Positions 57,982 to 64,000 of a DNA stretch of 64,000 bases are shown here, piece after piece (position 1 is the first letter of the stretch; each line of letters begins with the position of its first letter). This DNA comes from an uncultured Ruminococcus sp. GTDB taxonomy: Bacteria > Bacillota > Clostridia > Lachnospirales > Lachnospiraceae. Location of the stretch: the NCBI GenBank assembly GCA_900066355.1, contig FMEL01000004.1:231339-295338 (forward strand). Reading direction: 5' to 3'. The position numbers and the translations under genes are program-made. The notes beneath the pieces were generated by a model that had not been told where the DNA came from, searched no databases, and saw only the letters and a list, made by a program, of their open reading frames with translations.

Positions 57982-58095
57982 TAACAGAGATGTGATAACA
58001 ATTTGATAACACTGTTCGGTACAGCCTATGGATTTAGGACAGTTGAACACATATAAAACCAAATAGAACCATAATACCAATACTAAAAAGTATAG
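57980..58095. repeat. relic of an E1-type element end
   Basis: Three GATAACA repeats (57980-57986, 57994-58000, 58005-58011) are followed at 58078-58095 by CAATAC-N6-GTATAG, the same form as the third E1 operator (46713-46730). No XRE or integrase gene of that type lies between them. A remnant of a third, E1-like insertion is the simplest explanation. Confidence 0.5.
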
Positions 58096-58198
58096 TGACA
58101 AGATTTTATTTGCGAGTTTGAATAGTTGGAGCTGTTTTAGGGCAATGCTTATTAGCCTGTAAAAGGCAAAAATAATCAGCGTCCAACGAGAAAAAATA

Positions 58199-58245
58199 AA
58201 CCTTGAGATATGAGCGAAAATCCGCTTGTATCTTGAGGTTTTTTT
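58199..58245 (+). terminator. strong terminator of unknown transcript
   Basis: AACCTTGAGATAT pairs fully (with G-T pairs) with GTATCTTGAGGTT around a 16-base loop containing a smaller hairpin; at least five T follow. No gene ends nearby on the plus strand except the ParE toxin 218 bases upstream. Confidence 0.75.
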
Positions 58246-58461
58246 GCTTTCAGCATAGCGAAAAACCTTATAAATGCAGCTTTTTCTCTATAAAATTTTG
58301 ATTTTATTTAGTTTCAAAGAACGTCATAAAAAGCAAAGCGGCAGCAGATAACAGAGGATAAAGAAATTGCCTCAAAAGACGATAAAAAGCTTTGCCCTAT
58401 GACAACACAATCATAAGAATCCAGTATTTATGCGGATTGCAAACAAATTTGCTTAGTAATT

Positions 58462-58479
58462 GGCAACAAAATGGCAACA
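58462..58479. repeat. GGCAACA direct repeats, possible integrase arm sites of E2
   Basis: GGCAACA occurs at 58462-58468 and 58473-58479, spaced as the GATAACA pair of E1 and with the same AAAT linker. Confidence 0.5.
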
Positions 58480-58530
58480 TTTTGTGATTATTCAAGAGAT
58501 AGAAATTTTATTTCATAACGTATATAAAGA

Positions 58531-58579
58531 AACCTTACTGATTTTCAGAAGTAAAAAACTGAATATCGGTAAGGTTTTT
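58531..58579. terminator. terminator of the E2 XRE gene
   Basis: AACCTTACTGATTTTCAG pairs with CTGAATATCGGTAAGGTT with two mismatches, followed by T on the plus strand and TTTC on the minus strand. Confidence 0.7.
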
Positions 58580-58592
58580 CTATTCTCTTCTT

Positions 58593-59117
58593 TTATTTTT
58601 CTTTTTTAGTCAATTCTTTTATGAGGTAATCACTCAGCTCCTGAGATGGTACCTTAGCACGTTTCTGGTAAGTATCCAGTTCCGGGTACTTATATCTCCA
58701 TTCATCATATTCTTCCTTGCTGATTTCACCGTTTTCCAATTTGTCAGCCTGTTCCATCCATGAACGAAGCATTTCATCAACAGATGAGCCGGGAGCAGAT
58801 ATGGAAGAGTCAAGGCAGATATGAGGCTGCCCATCTACATTTCTTACCTTCATACCATACATATCTTCCAGTGCAAATAGTGTATGCATCAGACCTATGT
58901 GAGTATCAATATCTGGAACTGTTAAGGCATGAGTATTGATATCAAAGATCTGAGACATTTGTTTTACAAGATCAATCTTAGGAACTCTGGCTTCAGATTC
59001 ATACTGAGCCATGCGGACATCTGAGGTTTTTCCTTTGAATTCCAGTTGTTCTCCGAGTTGTTTTTGTGTCATGCCTTTGCGGTTGCGAAAATATTTGATA
59101 CGTTGTCCGATTGCCAT
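58593..59117 (-). CDS. E2 XRE-family repressor
   Basis: A 174-residue homologue of the E1 repressor: helix-turn-helix at about 5-62 (GQRIKYFRNRKGMTQKQLGE, DVRMAQYESEARVPKID) and the shared DIDTHIGLMHTLFALEDMYG domain; it has a 25-residue C-terminal extension. It is divergent from xis-int and should repress them through the AACYTAAACA sites at 59187-59318. The start at 59117 matches the E1 start MAIGxRI. Confidence 0.85.
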   Translation of the reverse strand: MAIGQRIKYFRNRKGMTQKQLGEQLEFKGKTSDVRMAQYESEARVPKIDLVKQMSQIFDINTHALTVPDIDTHIGLMHTLFALEDMYGMKVRNVDGQPHICLDSSISAPGSSVDEMLRSWMEQADKLENGEISKEEYDEWRYKYPELDTYQKRAKVPSQELSDYLIKELTKKEK

Positions 59118-59186
59118 TTTTGTTTGCCTCCTTATAGTGGTCATTCGTGTTGCCATAATTAATTGTGATAGAAAATAAAACAATTC

Positions 59187-59318
59187 TGTTTAGGTTCAGT
59201 ATAGCATGAGCAATTTCGGATAGCAAGAAGAACTTAAACAAAAGAATTTAATATTCGCATAAAATCGCTTGACTTAAATTAAAATATTTAGTATCATGCA
59301 AATGTAACAACCTAAACA
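59187..59318. promoter_or_regulatory. E2 operators and xis-int promoter
   Basis: AACCTAAACA-type sites occur at 59187-59196 (inverted), 59231-59240 (AACTTAAACA) and 59309-59318. The rightward promoter TTGACT (59269-59274)-17-TATCAT (59292-59297) lies among them. The motif differs from that of E1, so the two repressors should not cross-act. Confidence 0.65.
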
Positions 59319-59350
59319 AAATGCGTTAAGGCAGAAAGGAGAGATGCGAT

Positions 59351-59533
59351 GTGACGAACAGAACTTTTATGACCGTAGAAGAAGTTGCAACGGAACTGGG
59401 AGTTTCCAAGTCTTATGCTTATAAGATTGTCAAACAGCTAAATGAAGAATTACAGAAGCTGGGTTATCTTACGGTAGCTGGCAGAGTAAACACCAATTAT
59501 TTCCGCAAAAAAGTATGTTACAGCGAAATGTAA
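59351..59533 (+). CDS. E2 Xis-like helix-turn-helix protein
   Basis: A 60-residue excisionase-type protein (FMTVEEVATELGVSKSYAYK) homologous to the E1 protein at 46754. The start is GTG at 59351, preceded by AAAGGAGAG. It lies 21 bases before the integrase gene. Confidence 0.8.
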   Translation: MTNRTFMTVEEVATELGVSKSYAYKIVKQLNEELQKLGYLTVAGRVNTNYFRKKVCYSEM

Positions 59534-59554
59534 GAGAAAGAGAGGAGAATTTGT

Positions 59555-60655
59555 ATGAGTATTCATAAAGATAATGCCACTGGAAAGTGGCGAGTAGTCT
59601 ATCGTTATACCGATTGGACAGGAGAAACGCACCAGTCATCCAAAAGAGGATTTCCTACAAAACGAGAAGCACAGATGTGGGAACGAGAGCTATTGCTGAA
59701 GAAAGAAGCCAAACTGGATATGACTTTCGAAAGCTTTTATGAGATTTATGTGGAGGATATGCAAAATCGAATTCGTGATAATACCTGGGGAACGAAAACA
59801 AATATTGCCAGAACTAAAATTCTTCCTTATTTCGGAAAGCGTAAAATAGGAGAAATTGAGCCCAGGGACATTATTGCATGGCAGAATGAACTGCTTGCGA
59901 TCCGTCAGCCAAATGGAAAACCGTATTCTGCTTCTTATCTGCAGAAAATTCACAGTCAGTTAAGTGCTATTTTCAACCATGCAGTTAATTTTTACCATCT
60001 TCCATCTAATCCAGCGCAGAAAGCAGGAAATATGGGAAAAGAGGAGCACCGGGAAATGTTGTTCTGGACAAAAGAAGAATATCTGAAATTTGCAGATGTC
60101 ATGATGGACAAGCCTGTTTCCTATTATGCATTTGAAATACTTTACTGGTGTGGGCTTCGCATGGGTGAGTTATTAGCACTTACACCAGCAGATTTCAATT
60201 TTGAAACGCATACACTACGGATTAACAAGTCCTATCAGAGACTGCACCGGGAAGATGTGATTACACCACCAAAGACGTTAAAAAGTAATCGAACCATTAA
60301 GATGCCGCAGTTTTTGTGTGATGAGATACAGGATTATCTGAAAATGCTGTATGAGCCGAAAGAGGACGAACGGATTTTCACAATTTCCAAATCTTATCTG
60401 CATCATGAAATGAACAGAGGATCAAAAGTATCTGGGGTGAAGCGAATCCGTGTGCATGATTTGAGACATTCCCATGTATCGTTATTGATCAATATGGGAT
60501 TTACGGTATTGGCAATCGCAGACCGAATGGGACATGAGAGTATTGATATCACTTACCGATATGCACATTTGTTTCCAAGTGAGCAGGTACAGATGGCAGA
60601 ACAGTTGGATATTGAAAGGATGGAAAAATCAAATGGAGAAGAATCTGGACAGTAA
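59555..60655 (+). CDS. int: E2 tyrosine integrase
   Basis: A 366-residue recombinase with the same domain order as the E1 integrase. The catalytic residues are complete: Arg near 202 (CGLRMGE), HDLRHSH near 301-306, His in MGH and the nucleophile in YRYAH. By eye it is about 60 per cent identical to the E1 enzyme, most divergent in the N-terminal arm-binding part, in line with the different arm repeats (GGCAACA versus GATAACA). Confidence 0.95.
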   Translation: MSIHKDNATGKWRVVYRYTDWTGETHQSSKRGFPTKREAQMWERELLLKKEAKLDMTFESFYEIYVEDMQNRIRDNTWGTKTNIARTKILPYFGKRKIGEIEPRDIIAWQNELLAIRQPNGKPYSASYLQKIHSQLSAIFNHAVNFYHLPSNPAQKAGNMGKEEHREMLFWTKEEYLKFADVMMDKPVSYYAFEILYWCGLRMGELLALTPADFNFETHTLRINKSYQRLHREDVITPPKTLKSNRTIKMPQFLCDEIQDYLKMLYEPKEDERIFTISKSYLHHEMNRGSKVSGVKRIRVHDLRHSHVSLLINMGFTVLAIADRMGHESIDITYRYAHLFPSEQVQMAEQLDIERMEKSNGEESGQ

Positions 60656-60956
60656 AGGAAGATGGAGAAACAAAATCGTAGCATTCCGGGTATCCCCGGA
60701 AGAGGCAGAGCAAATTGATGCATGTGTCCGATTGTCAGGACTTAGCAAGCAGGACTATATCACAAAACGATTAACTGATCGAGAAATTGTGGTACAAGGA
60801 AATCCAAGAGTGTATAAAGCATTGCGAAATCAGATGGCAGAGATTTATGAAGAATTGAAGCGTCTGGAAAAATGCAGTGAGGAAAATGAAGAGTTGCTAA
60901 GTACCCTGAGATTGGTCGCAGAGACATTGTATGGATTGAAAGGGGAAAATGAATGA
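60633..60956 (+). CDS. E2 MobC-like relaxosome protein
   Basis: A 107-residue homologue of the E1 MobC-like protein (GRWRNKIVAFRVSPEEAEQI, VRLSGLSKQDYITKRL). It overlaps the integrase end by 23 bases and the ATPase start by 4. It is presumed to act with the relaxase at oriT, yet the E2 relaxase belongs to another family than that of E1, so MobC may serve a different step. Confidence 0.77.
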   Translation: MEKNLDSKGRWRNKIVAFRVSPEEAEQIDACVRLSGLSKQDYITKRLTDREIVVQGNPRVYKALRNQMAEIYEELKRLEKCSEENEELLSTLRLVAETLYGLKGENE

Positions 60957-62107
60957 CAGCAAAAGAAAAAATGACTGCTCCGATTGCATCTGTTGGCGCA
61001 GATGTGGAACAGTCATCAAGTAATAAATTAACCAACCAAAGTATAGCAGATTTGCCCGGTAAGGGCAATCTGCAAGCCACAAATAATGCGGAAAATACAG
61101 CAAAATCAGCAAATAAAAAGAATCCAGATGATCTGGAAACAGTTTCCATGATGGAATTATACGATACCGCATATCCACCAAAATTGCCGATTATAGATGG
61201 ACTTCTGTATAACGGAACTTACCTGTTTGTTGGTTCGCCGAAAATTGGAAAATCATTCTTTATGGCACAGATCGGGTATCACATCAGTAAAGGACTTCCA
61301 TTGTGGGGATTTTCAGTTAGACAGGGAACGGTTCTGTATCTGGCATTGGAAGATGATTATGCAAGGTTGCAAAAGCGGTTATCACAGATGTTTGGAATGG
61401 AAGGCAGTGAGAATTTTTATTTCGCTACAAAATCAAAATCGCTCAATGACGGACTGGAAAGGCAGCTTGTAACATTTGTGACGGAGCATAAAGACGCAAG
61501 ACTGATTATCATTGATACTCTTCAAAAAGTGCGTGAGGTTGGTGGAGATAAATTCAGTTATGCCAGTGATTATGAGATTGTAACGAAGCTGAAAGCATTC
61601 AGTGATAAATATGGTATCTGTTTTCTGGTTGTGCATCATACAAGAAAAATGGAATCTTCAGATAGTTTTGATATGATTTCTGGCACGAATGGATTGCTTG
61701 GAGCTGCGGATGGAGCATTCGTCATGCAGAAAGAAAAACGGACAGATAATAAGGCAGTTCTGGAAGTGGCAGGGCGTGACCAGCAGGATCAGAAACTGTG
61801 GTTGAACTTTAATCGGGAGAGATGTGTCTGGGAACTTACCAAGACAGAAACAGAACTTTGGAAAGAACCAGAAGATCCAGTGTTGGAAAAAATCAAAGAA
61901 CTTGTAACAGAAACTACGCCAGAGTGGGCAGGAACAGCAACAGAGCTTGTGGAAGTATTGCAGATGGAAATGCAGCCGAACGCATTATCACGAAAATTAA
62001 ATGTCAGCCTGGAACGATTGATTCTGGAATATGGAATCCAGTATAAAGCGGAACGAGGACATGATGGAAGAAAGATCAGATTAGCCTTTGTTGGAAAACA
62101 AGCGTGA
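60953..62107 (+). CDS. E2 RepA-like AAA ATPase
   Basis: A 384-residue AAA_25/RepA-type ATPase. A 60-residue low-complexity N-terminus precedes Walker A GSPKIGKS (about 94-101). The Walker B-like segment ARLIIIDTLQKVRE is near 182 and the sensor FLVVHHTRK near 224. Position and class match the E1 ATPase but the sequences are distant, so the two were acquired separately. The ATG overlaps the mobC stop (ATGA). Confidence 0.85.
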   Translation: MTAKEKMTAPIASVGADVEQSSSNKLTNQSIADLPGKGNLQATNNAENTAKSANKKNPDDLETVSMMELYDTAYPPKLPIIDGLLYNGTYLFVGSPKIGKSFFMAQIGYHISKGLPLWGFSVRQGTVLYLALEDDYARLQKRLSQMFGMEGSENFYFATKSKSLNDGLERQLVTFVTEHKDARLIIIDTLQKVREVGGDKFSYASDYEIVTKLKAFSDKYGICFLVVHHTRKMESSDSFDMISGTNGLLGAADGAFVMQKEKRTDNKAVLEVAGRDQQDQKLWLNFNRERCVWELTKTETELWKEPEDPVLEKIKELVTETTPEWAGTATELVEVLQMEMQPNALSRKLNVSLERLILEYGIQYKAERGHDGRKIRLAFVGKQA

Positions 62108-62185
62108 CGATATGTGACGGTTGTGACGGTATTTTATATAGCGTGTCGGTAGTGAAAATATCGTCACTATCGTCACGACCGTCAC
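62104..62185. repeat. mirrored GTGACG/CGTCAC repeats (iteron-like)
   Basis: GTGACG occurs at 62104-62109, 62114-62119 and 62123-62128, and its complement CGTCAC at 62162-62167, 62171-62176 and 62180-62185. The repeats are 9-10 bases apart on each side of an AT-rich centre. They begin inside the stop of the ATPase gene. This could be a replication origin or a long RNA hairpin. Confidence 0.6.
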
Positions 62186-62198
62186 GGAAAGGAGAAAC

Positions 62199-62441
62199 AT
62201 GGAAAGAAAATTACAGGTGCAGATACCAAAAGATTTATTACTGGCATTGTTCCAGTATCATCTTGCCAGGAATGAGGAATATTTGCCGGAGATAGAAAAA
62301 GCATTGATGGAAAAATTAGACAGTATGGTAAAACGTCAGTTATATACAACATTCAAAACAGCATCAACCGAGGAAGAACGGGAAAAGGCAAGACAAGAGT
62401 ATTTGGATAAGTGTGGAATGCATGAGAACTTTCGTTGGTAA
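62199..62441 (+). CDS. E2 small conserved protein
   Basis: An 80-residue helical homologue of the E1 protein at 49653 (QIPKDLLLALFQYHLAR, KALMEKLDSMVKRQLYTTF, ending HENFRW). AAAGGAG precedes the ATG. It may be a small nucleic-acid-binding accessory protein; function unknown. Confidence 0.75.
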   Translation: MERKLQVQIPKDLLLALFQYHLARNEEYLPEIEKALMEKLDSMVKRQLYTTFKTASTEEEREKARQEYLDKCGMHENFRW

Positions 62442-62616
62442 AGATTTTGCCTGATTACCTAATAACAGGAGCGTGGCACGCACCTGTAGATAGCAAACAA
62501 GGAGAAAGCCGGTAAGGGGCAGTCGGGAGTTGGCTGGCGAAGTAAGGAGATTTTCAAAAGGGAGCCCTGATTCAGGGCGTCCTTGCAGGAACGATAAATG
62601 AAGGGAGAATAATCAA
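62442..62616 (+). other. structured intergenic region conserved with E1
   Basis: It contains the palindrome ACAGGAGCGTG-G-CACGCACCTGT (62465-62487) and the hairpin GGAGCCCTGA/TTCAGGGCGTCC (62560-62583), both shared with E1 at 49916 and 50037. There is no gene. Confidence 0.55.
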
Positions 62617-62844
62617 ATGAAAGAAGGAAGATTAGGTTACAACAGTTATAACAAGAGATATGGCTTATTATCATCAGACTTATGGATTGATCCAGGATTT
62701 CACTGCGGAGAATGTCTGGAGGTTCTGATTGATGATCAGTGGGTAAAGACACGAATGGAAATGAATCTGGCGAGAGAATGGTATTTGGCGGGAACACCGT
62801 ATTGCGGAGATCTGGAGTATGTACGGGCAAGGATACCGGAATAA
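62617..62844 (+). CDS. E2 DUF5348-like small protein
   Basis: A 75-residue protein nearly identical to the E1 copy at 50083 (KEGRLGYNSYNKRYGLLSS, FHCGECLEVLIDDQWVKTRM). Such close identity, higher than for the integrases, indicates recent exchange between elements or strong constraint. Function unknown. Confidence 0.85.
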   Translation: MKEGRLGYNSYNKRYGLLSSDLWIDPGFHCGECLEVLIDDQWVKTRMEMNLAREWYLAGTPYCGDLEYVRARIPE

Positions 62845-62889
62845 AGCAGACAGATAGAGAAATAGCCGATTGGTTGTTAGTGATAAAAA

Positions 62890-62908
62890 TAAGCCCGGAT
62901 ACGGGCTG
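62890..62908 (+). terminator. hairpin after the DUF5348 gene of E2
   Basis: AGCCCG pairs with CGGGCT around GATA and is followed by GAAAAAA on the plus strand (no T-run). It may serve as a terminator on the minus strand or as part of the oriT region. Confidence 0.35.
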
Positions 62909-62999
62909 AAAAAAGAGGGCAGATACGCCCAAAATAAAAAGCTAAAGCTAAACTATAGCAGACGCGTGAAGTATCTCACAAAGCCCTCGGCGTTTGAGA

Positions 63000-63060
63000 G
63001 CGAAATACACCCATCGCACAAACTTTGTTTATGCTCTGCGTATTTCGCCCTTGCAGGGGG
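63000..63060. other. candidate oriT of E2
   Basis: GCGAAATAC (63000-63008) and GTATTTCGC (63040-63048) form a perfect 9-base inverted repeat. It is followed directly by CCTTGCAGGGGG. MobQ/MobL-type origins consist of such an inverted repeat followed by a GCCCT-type nick region, here TTTCGCCCTTGC. It lies 110 bases before the relaxase gene. Confidence 0.5.
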
Positions 63061-63159
63061 CTATTATAGCCGGAAACGGCAGTAAGTTCGTAAACGGATG
63101 CCAATGCATCCACTCACAAATAATATGGCAGAACTTATTTTGCCGAAGACAAGGAGGGA

Positions 63160-63915
63160 GTGCCTATCGGAAGAAATTCATTTATTCAAATGACAAAACT
63201 AAGCAATGTAAAAGGCAGAATCACTTATATATCCAGTCATGCAAAACAGGAAAATCTTTATGCAGTTTATGAAACCACAGAACGGAAATTCTGGCGGGAA
63301 CTTGCAAAATGTAATCAGGACGAATTTGTAAAAAGCGGGACAGAAGGGAAATGCATTGAGGCAAGAGAATTGATCATTGCTTTGCCAGAGAGCTTTACAG
63401 AATTCCAGCCAGACAGATTGTTGCAACTTTTTACAAATCATTTTAAACAGAATTATGGAACAGGGTGTATTGCTGCTTTGCACCACAATAAAAGAAAGAA
63501 CAATTATCACATTCATTTGATATTTGCAGAACGGAAACTACTGGATGAACCAATCATTAAGACTGCCAGTAGAAATATGTTTTATGATGAAAATGGAAAA
63601 CATGTCCGAACCAAGAAAGAAATATTGGGAGAAGATGGCGAGATCCGAGAAGGCTGTAGTATTGTGAAGAAAGGAGAAGTCTATGAGAAGAAGTTGTTTA
63701 CTGCGAAAGATGAACGCTTCAAGAGTAATTCGTTTCTGGATGAGGTAAAGCATTCTTATACAGATTTAATCAATATTTATGTGCAGGACGAGAGTCAGAA
63801 GTTGCAGGTGTTTGAGCGTGGCAGTGTGTATCTTGCAACAAAGAAAATCGGCAAAAATAATCCAAAAGCACAGGAAATAGAAGCGGATAACCAAAAACGC
63901 CAGGAATGGAAATGA
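63160..63915 (+). CDS. E2 MobA/MobL (MobQ-type) relaxase, probably truncated
   Basis: A 251-residue relaxase fragment or short form. It begins PIGRNSFIQMTKLSNVKGRI, the family start, and contains the metal-binding HxH in NNYHIHLIFAERK (near 110). The catalytic domain seems complete, but family members are usually 400 residues or longer. The frame stops at 63915, three bases before TGTACCCAGAATCCTGGACA, which looks like the end of an inserted element. The start is a GTG after AAGGAGG. Confidence 0.78.
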   Translation: MPIGRNSFIQMTKLSNVKGRITYISSHAKQENLYAVYETTERKFWRELAKCNQDEFVKSGTEGKCIEARELIIALPESFTEFQPDRLLQLFTNHFKQNYGTGCIAALHHNKRKNNYHIHLIFAERKLLDEPIIKTASRNMFYDENGKHVRTKKEILGEDGEIREGCSIVKKGEVYEKKLFTAKDERFKSNSFLDEVKHSYTDLINIYVQDESQKLQVFERGSVYLATKKIGKNNPKAQEIEADNQKRQEWK

Positions 63916-63917
63916 TA

Positions 63918-64000
63918 TGTACCCAGAATCCTGGACACATATTTATATGAACTAGGCTGAACACATGGATGCTATTCTGTATTGCACAGGTGGCATCCAT
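63918..64000. mobile_element. possible end of an inserted element cut by the window edge
   Basis: TGTACCCAGAATCCTGGACA begins directly after the stop of the relaxase frame and resembles the terminal repeat of an insertion sequence. ATGGATGC and GCATCCAT form an inverted repeat at 63965-64000. No transposase is visible, so this is a tentative call. Confidence 0.3.

Larger units (their letters stand above)
58096..58592. other. non-coding region before E2
   Basis: I see no gene here. It holds a strong terminator at 58199-58245 and the GGCAACA repeats at 58462-58479, then the terminator of the E2 XRE gene. The left end of E2 probably lies between 58246 and 58462. Confidence 0.4.

Noticed and set aside
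1..64000. Search for CRISPR arrays, tRNA and rRNA genes
   Set aside because: No regularly spaced repeats with unique spacers and no cloverleaf or rRNA sequence were recognised by eye; the repeats found are operator, arm-site or hairpin types.

Overview
The window looks like Gram-positive, Clostridia-type DNA, most likely from a Lachnospiraceae-like gut bacterium. The evidence is strong AGGAGG-type ribosome binding sites, TTGACA/TATAAT promoters, OmpR-type and MerR/TipAS regulators, sortase-type surface proteins and mobile elements typical of that group. The assignment is an inference from gene content; there is no rRNA, tRNA or housekeeping gene here to fix it. Almost everything belongs to mobile or accessory DNA.

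Positions 1-45700 are the backbone of a large integrative and conjugative element (ICE), transcribed leftward and broken by accessory cassettes. Read in transcription order (right to left) the backbone has: a winged-helix protein and a small protein (44.5-45.7 and 44.0-44.5 kb), two small conserved proteins, a winged-helix relaxation-like protein, a VirD4/TraG coupling protein and an S1-domain protein (37.3-42.7 kb); a type IV secretion block with VirB2-like, VirB6-like, secreted Gly-rich, lysozyme/C39-peptidase, small membrane and PrgI-VirB4 proteins (21.1-28.7 kb); a giant sortase-anchored adhesin (17.5-21.1 kb); small membrane and zinc-finger proteins and a sigma-like factor (14.3-17.4 kb); then SSB, a membrane protein, a MoxR-type AAA+ ATPase, an XRE regulator, a VWA/HExxH protein and an AbrB/SpoVT regulator (0.1-7.5 kb). 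No relaxase for this ICE is visible; it probably lies beyond the left edge.

Rightward or foreign cassettes are inserted in this backbone: (i) 7.8-14.2 kb, a response regulator/ABC-2 exporter/histidine kinase set, a VapD-like gene pair, and a manganese-type (yybP-ykoY) riboswitch in front of three genes including YccF and EcsC family members; (ii) 29.1-36.8 kb, an XRE regulator, small membrane proteins and a two-component system with an FtsX-type ABC exporter; (iii) 36.9-37.2 kb, a compact type I toxin-antitoxin locus with a 26-residue hydrophobic toxin; (iv) 43.0-43.9 kb, a MerR/TipAS regulator.

To the right are two related integrative mobilizable elements of the same design (XRE, Xis-like HTH, tyrosine integrase, MobC-like, RepA-like ATPase, small protein, DUF5348, relaxase): E1 at about 46.0-52.4 kb with a MobV relaxase and TnpV, and E2 from about 58.4 kb with a MobQ/MobL-type relaxase that stops near the right edge. 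Between them lie an IS110-family element, a cargo of possible drug-protection genes (erythromycin-esterase-like, ClbS/DfsB, MerR/TipAS), a Phd/ParE toxin-antitoxin pair and a relic of a third E1-like end.

The most interesting pattern is regulatory. Three leftward ICE units each have a recognisable promoter followed, before the first gene, by one or more intrinsic terminators. Two of those promoters share an almost identical 17-base spacer, and the third leader encodes a 25-residue peptide whose reading frame runs through the terminator. This suggests that conjugation functions are switched by attenuation or antitermination.
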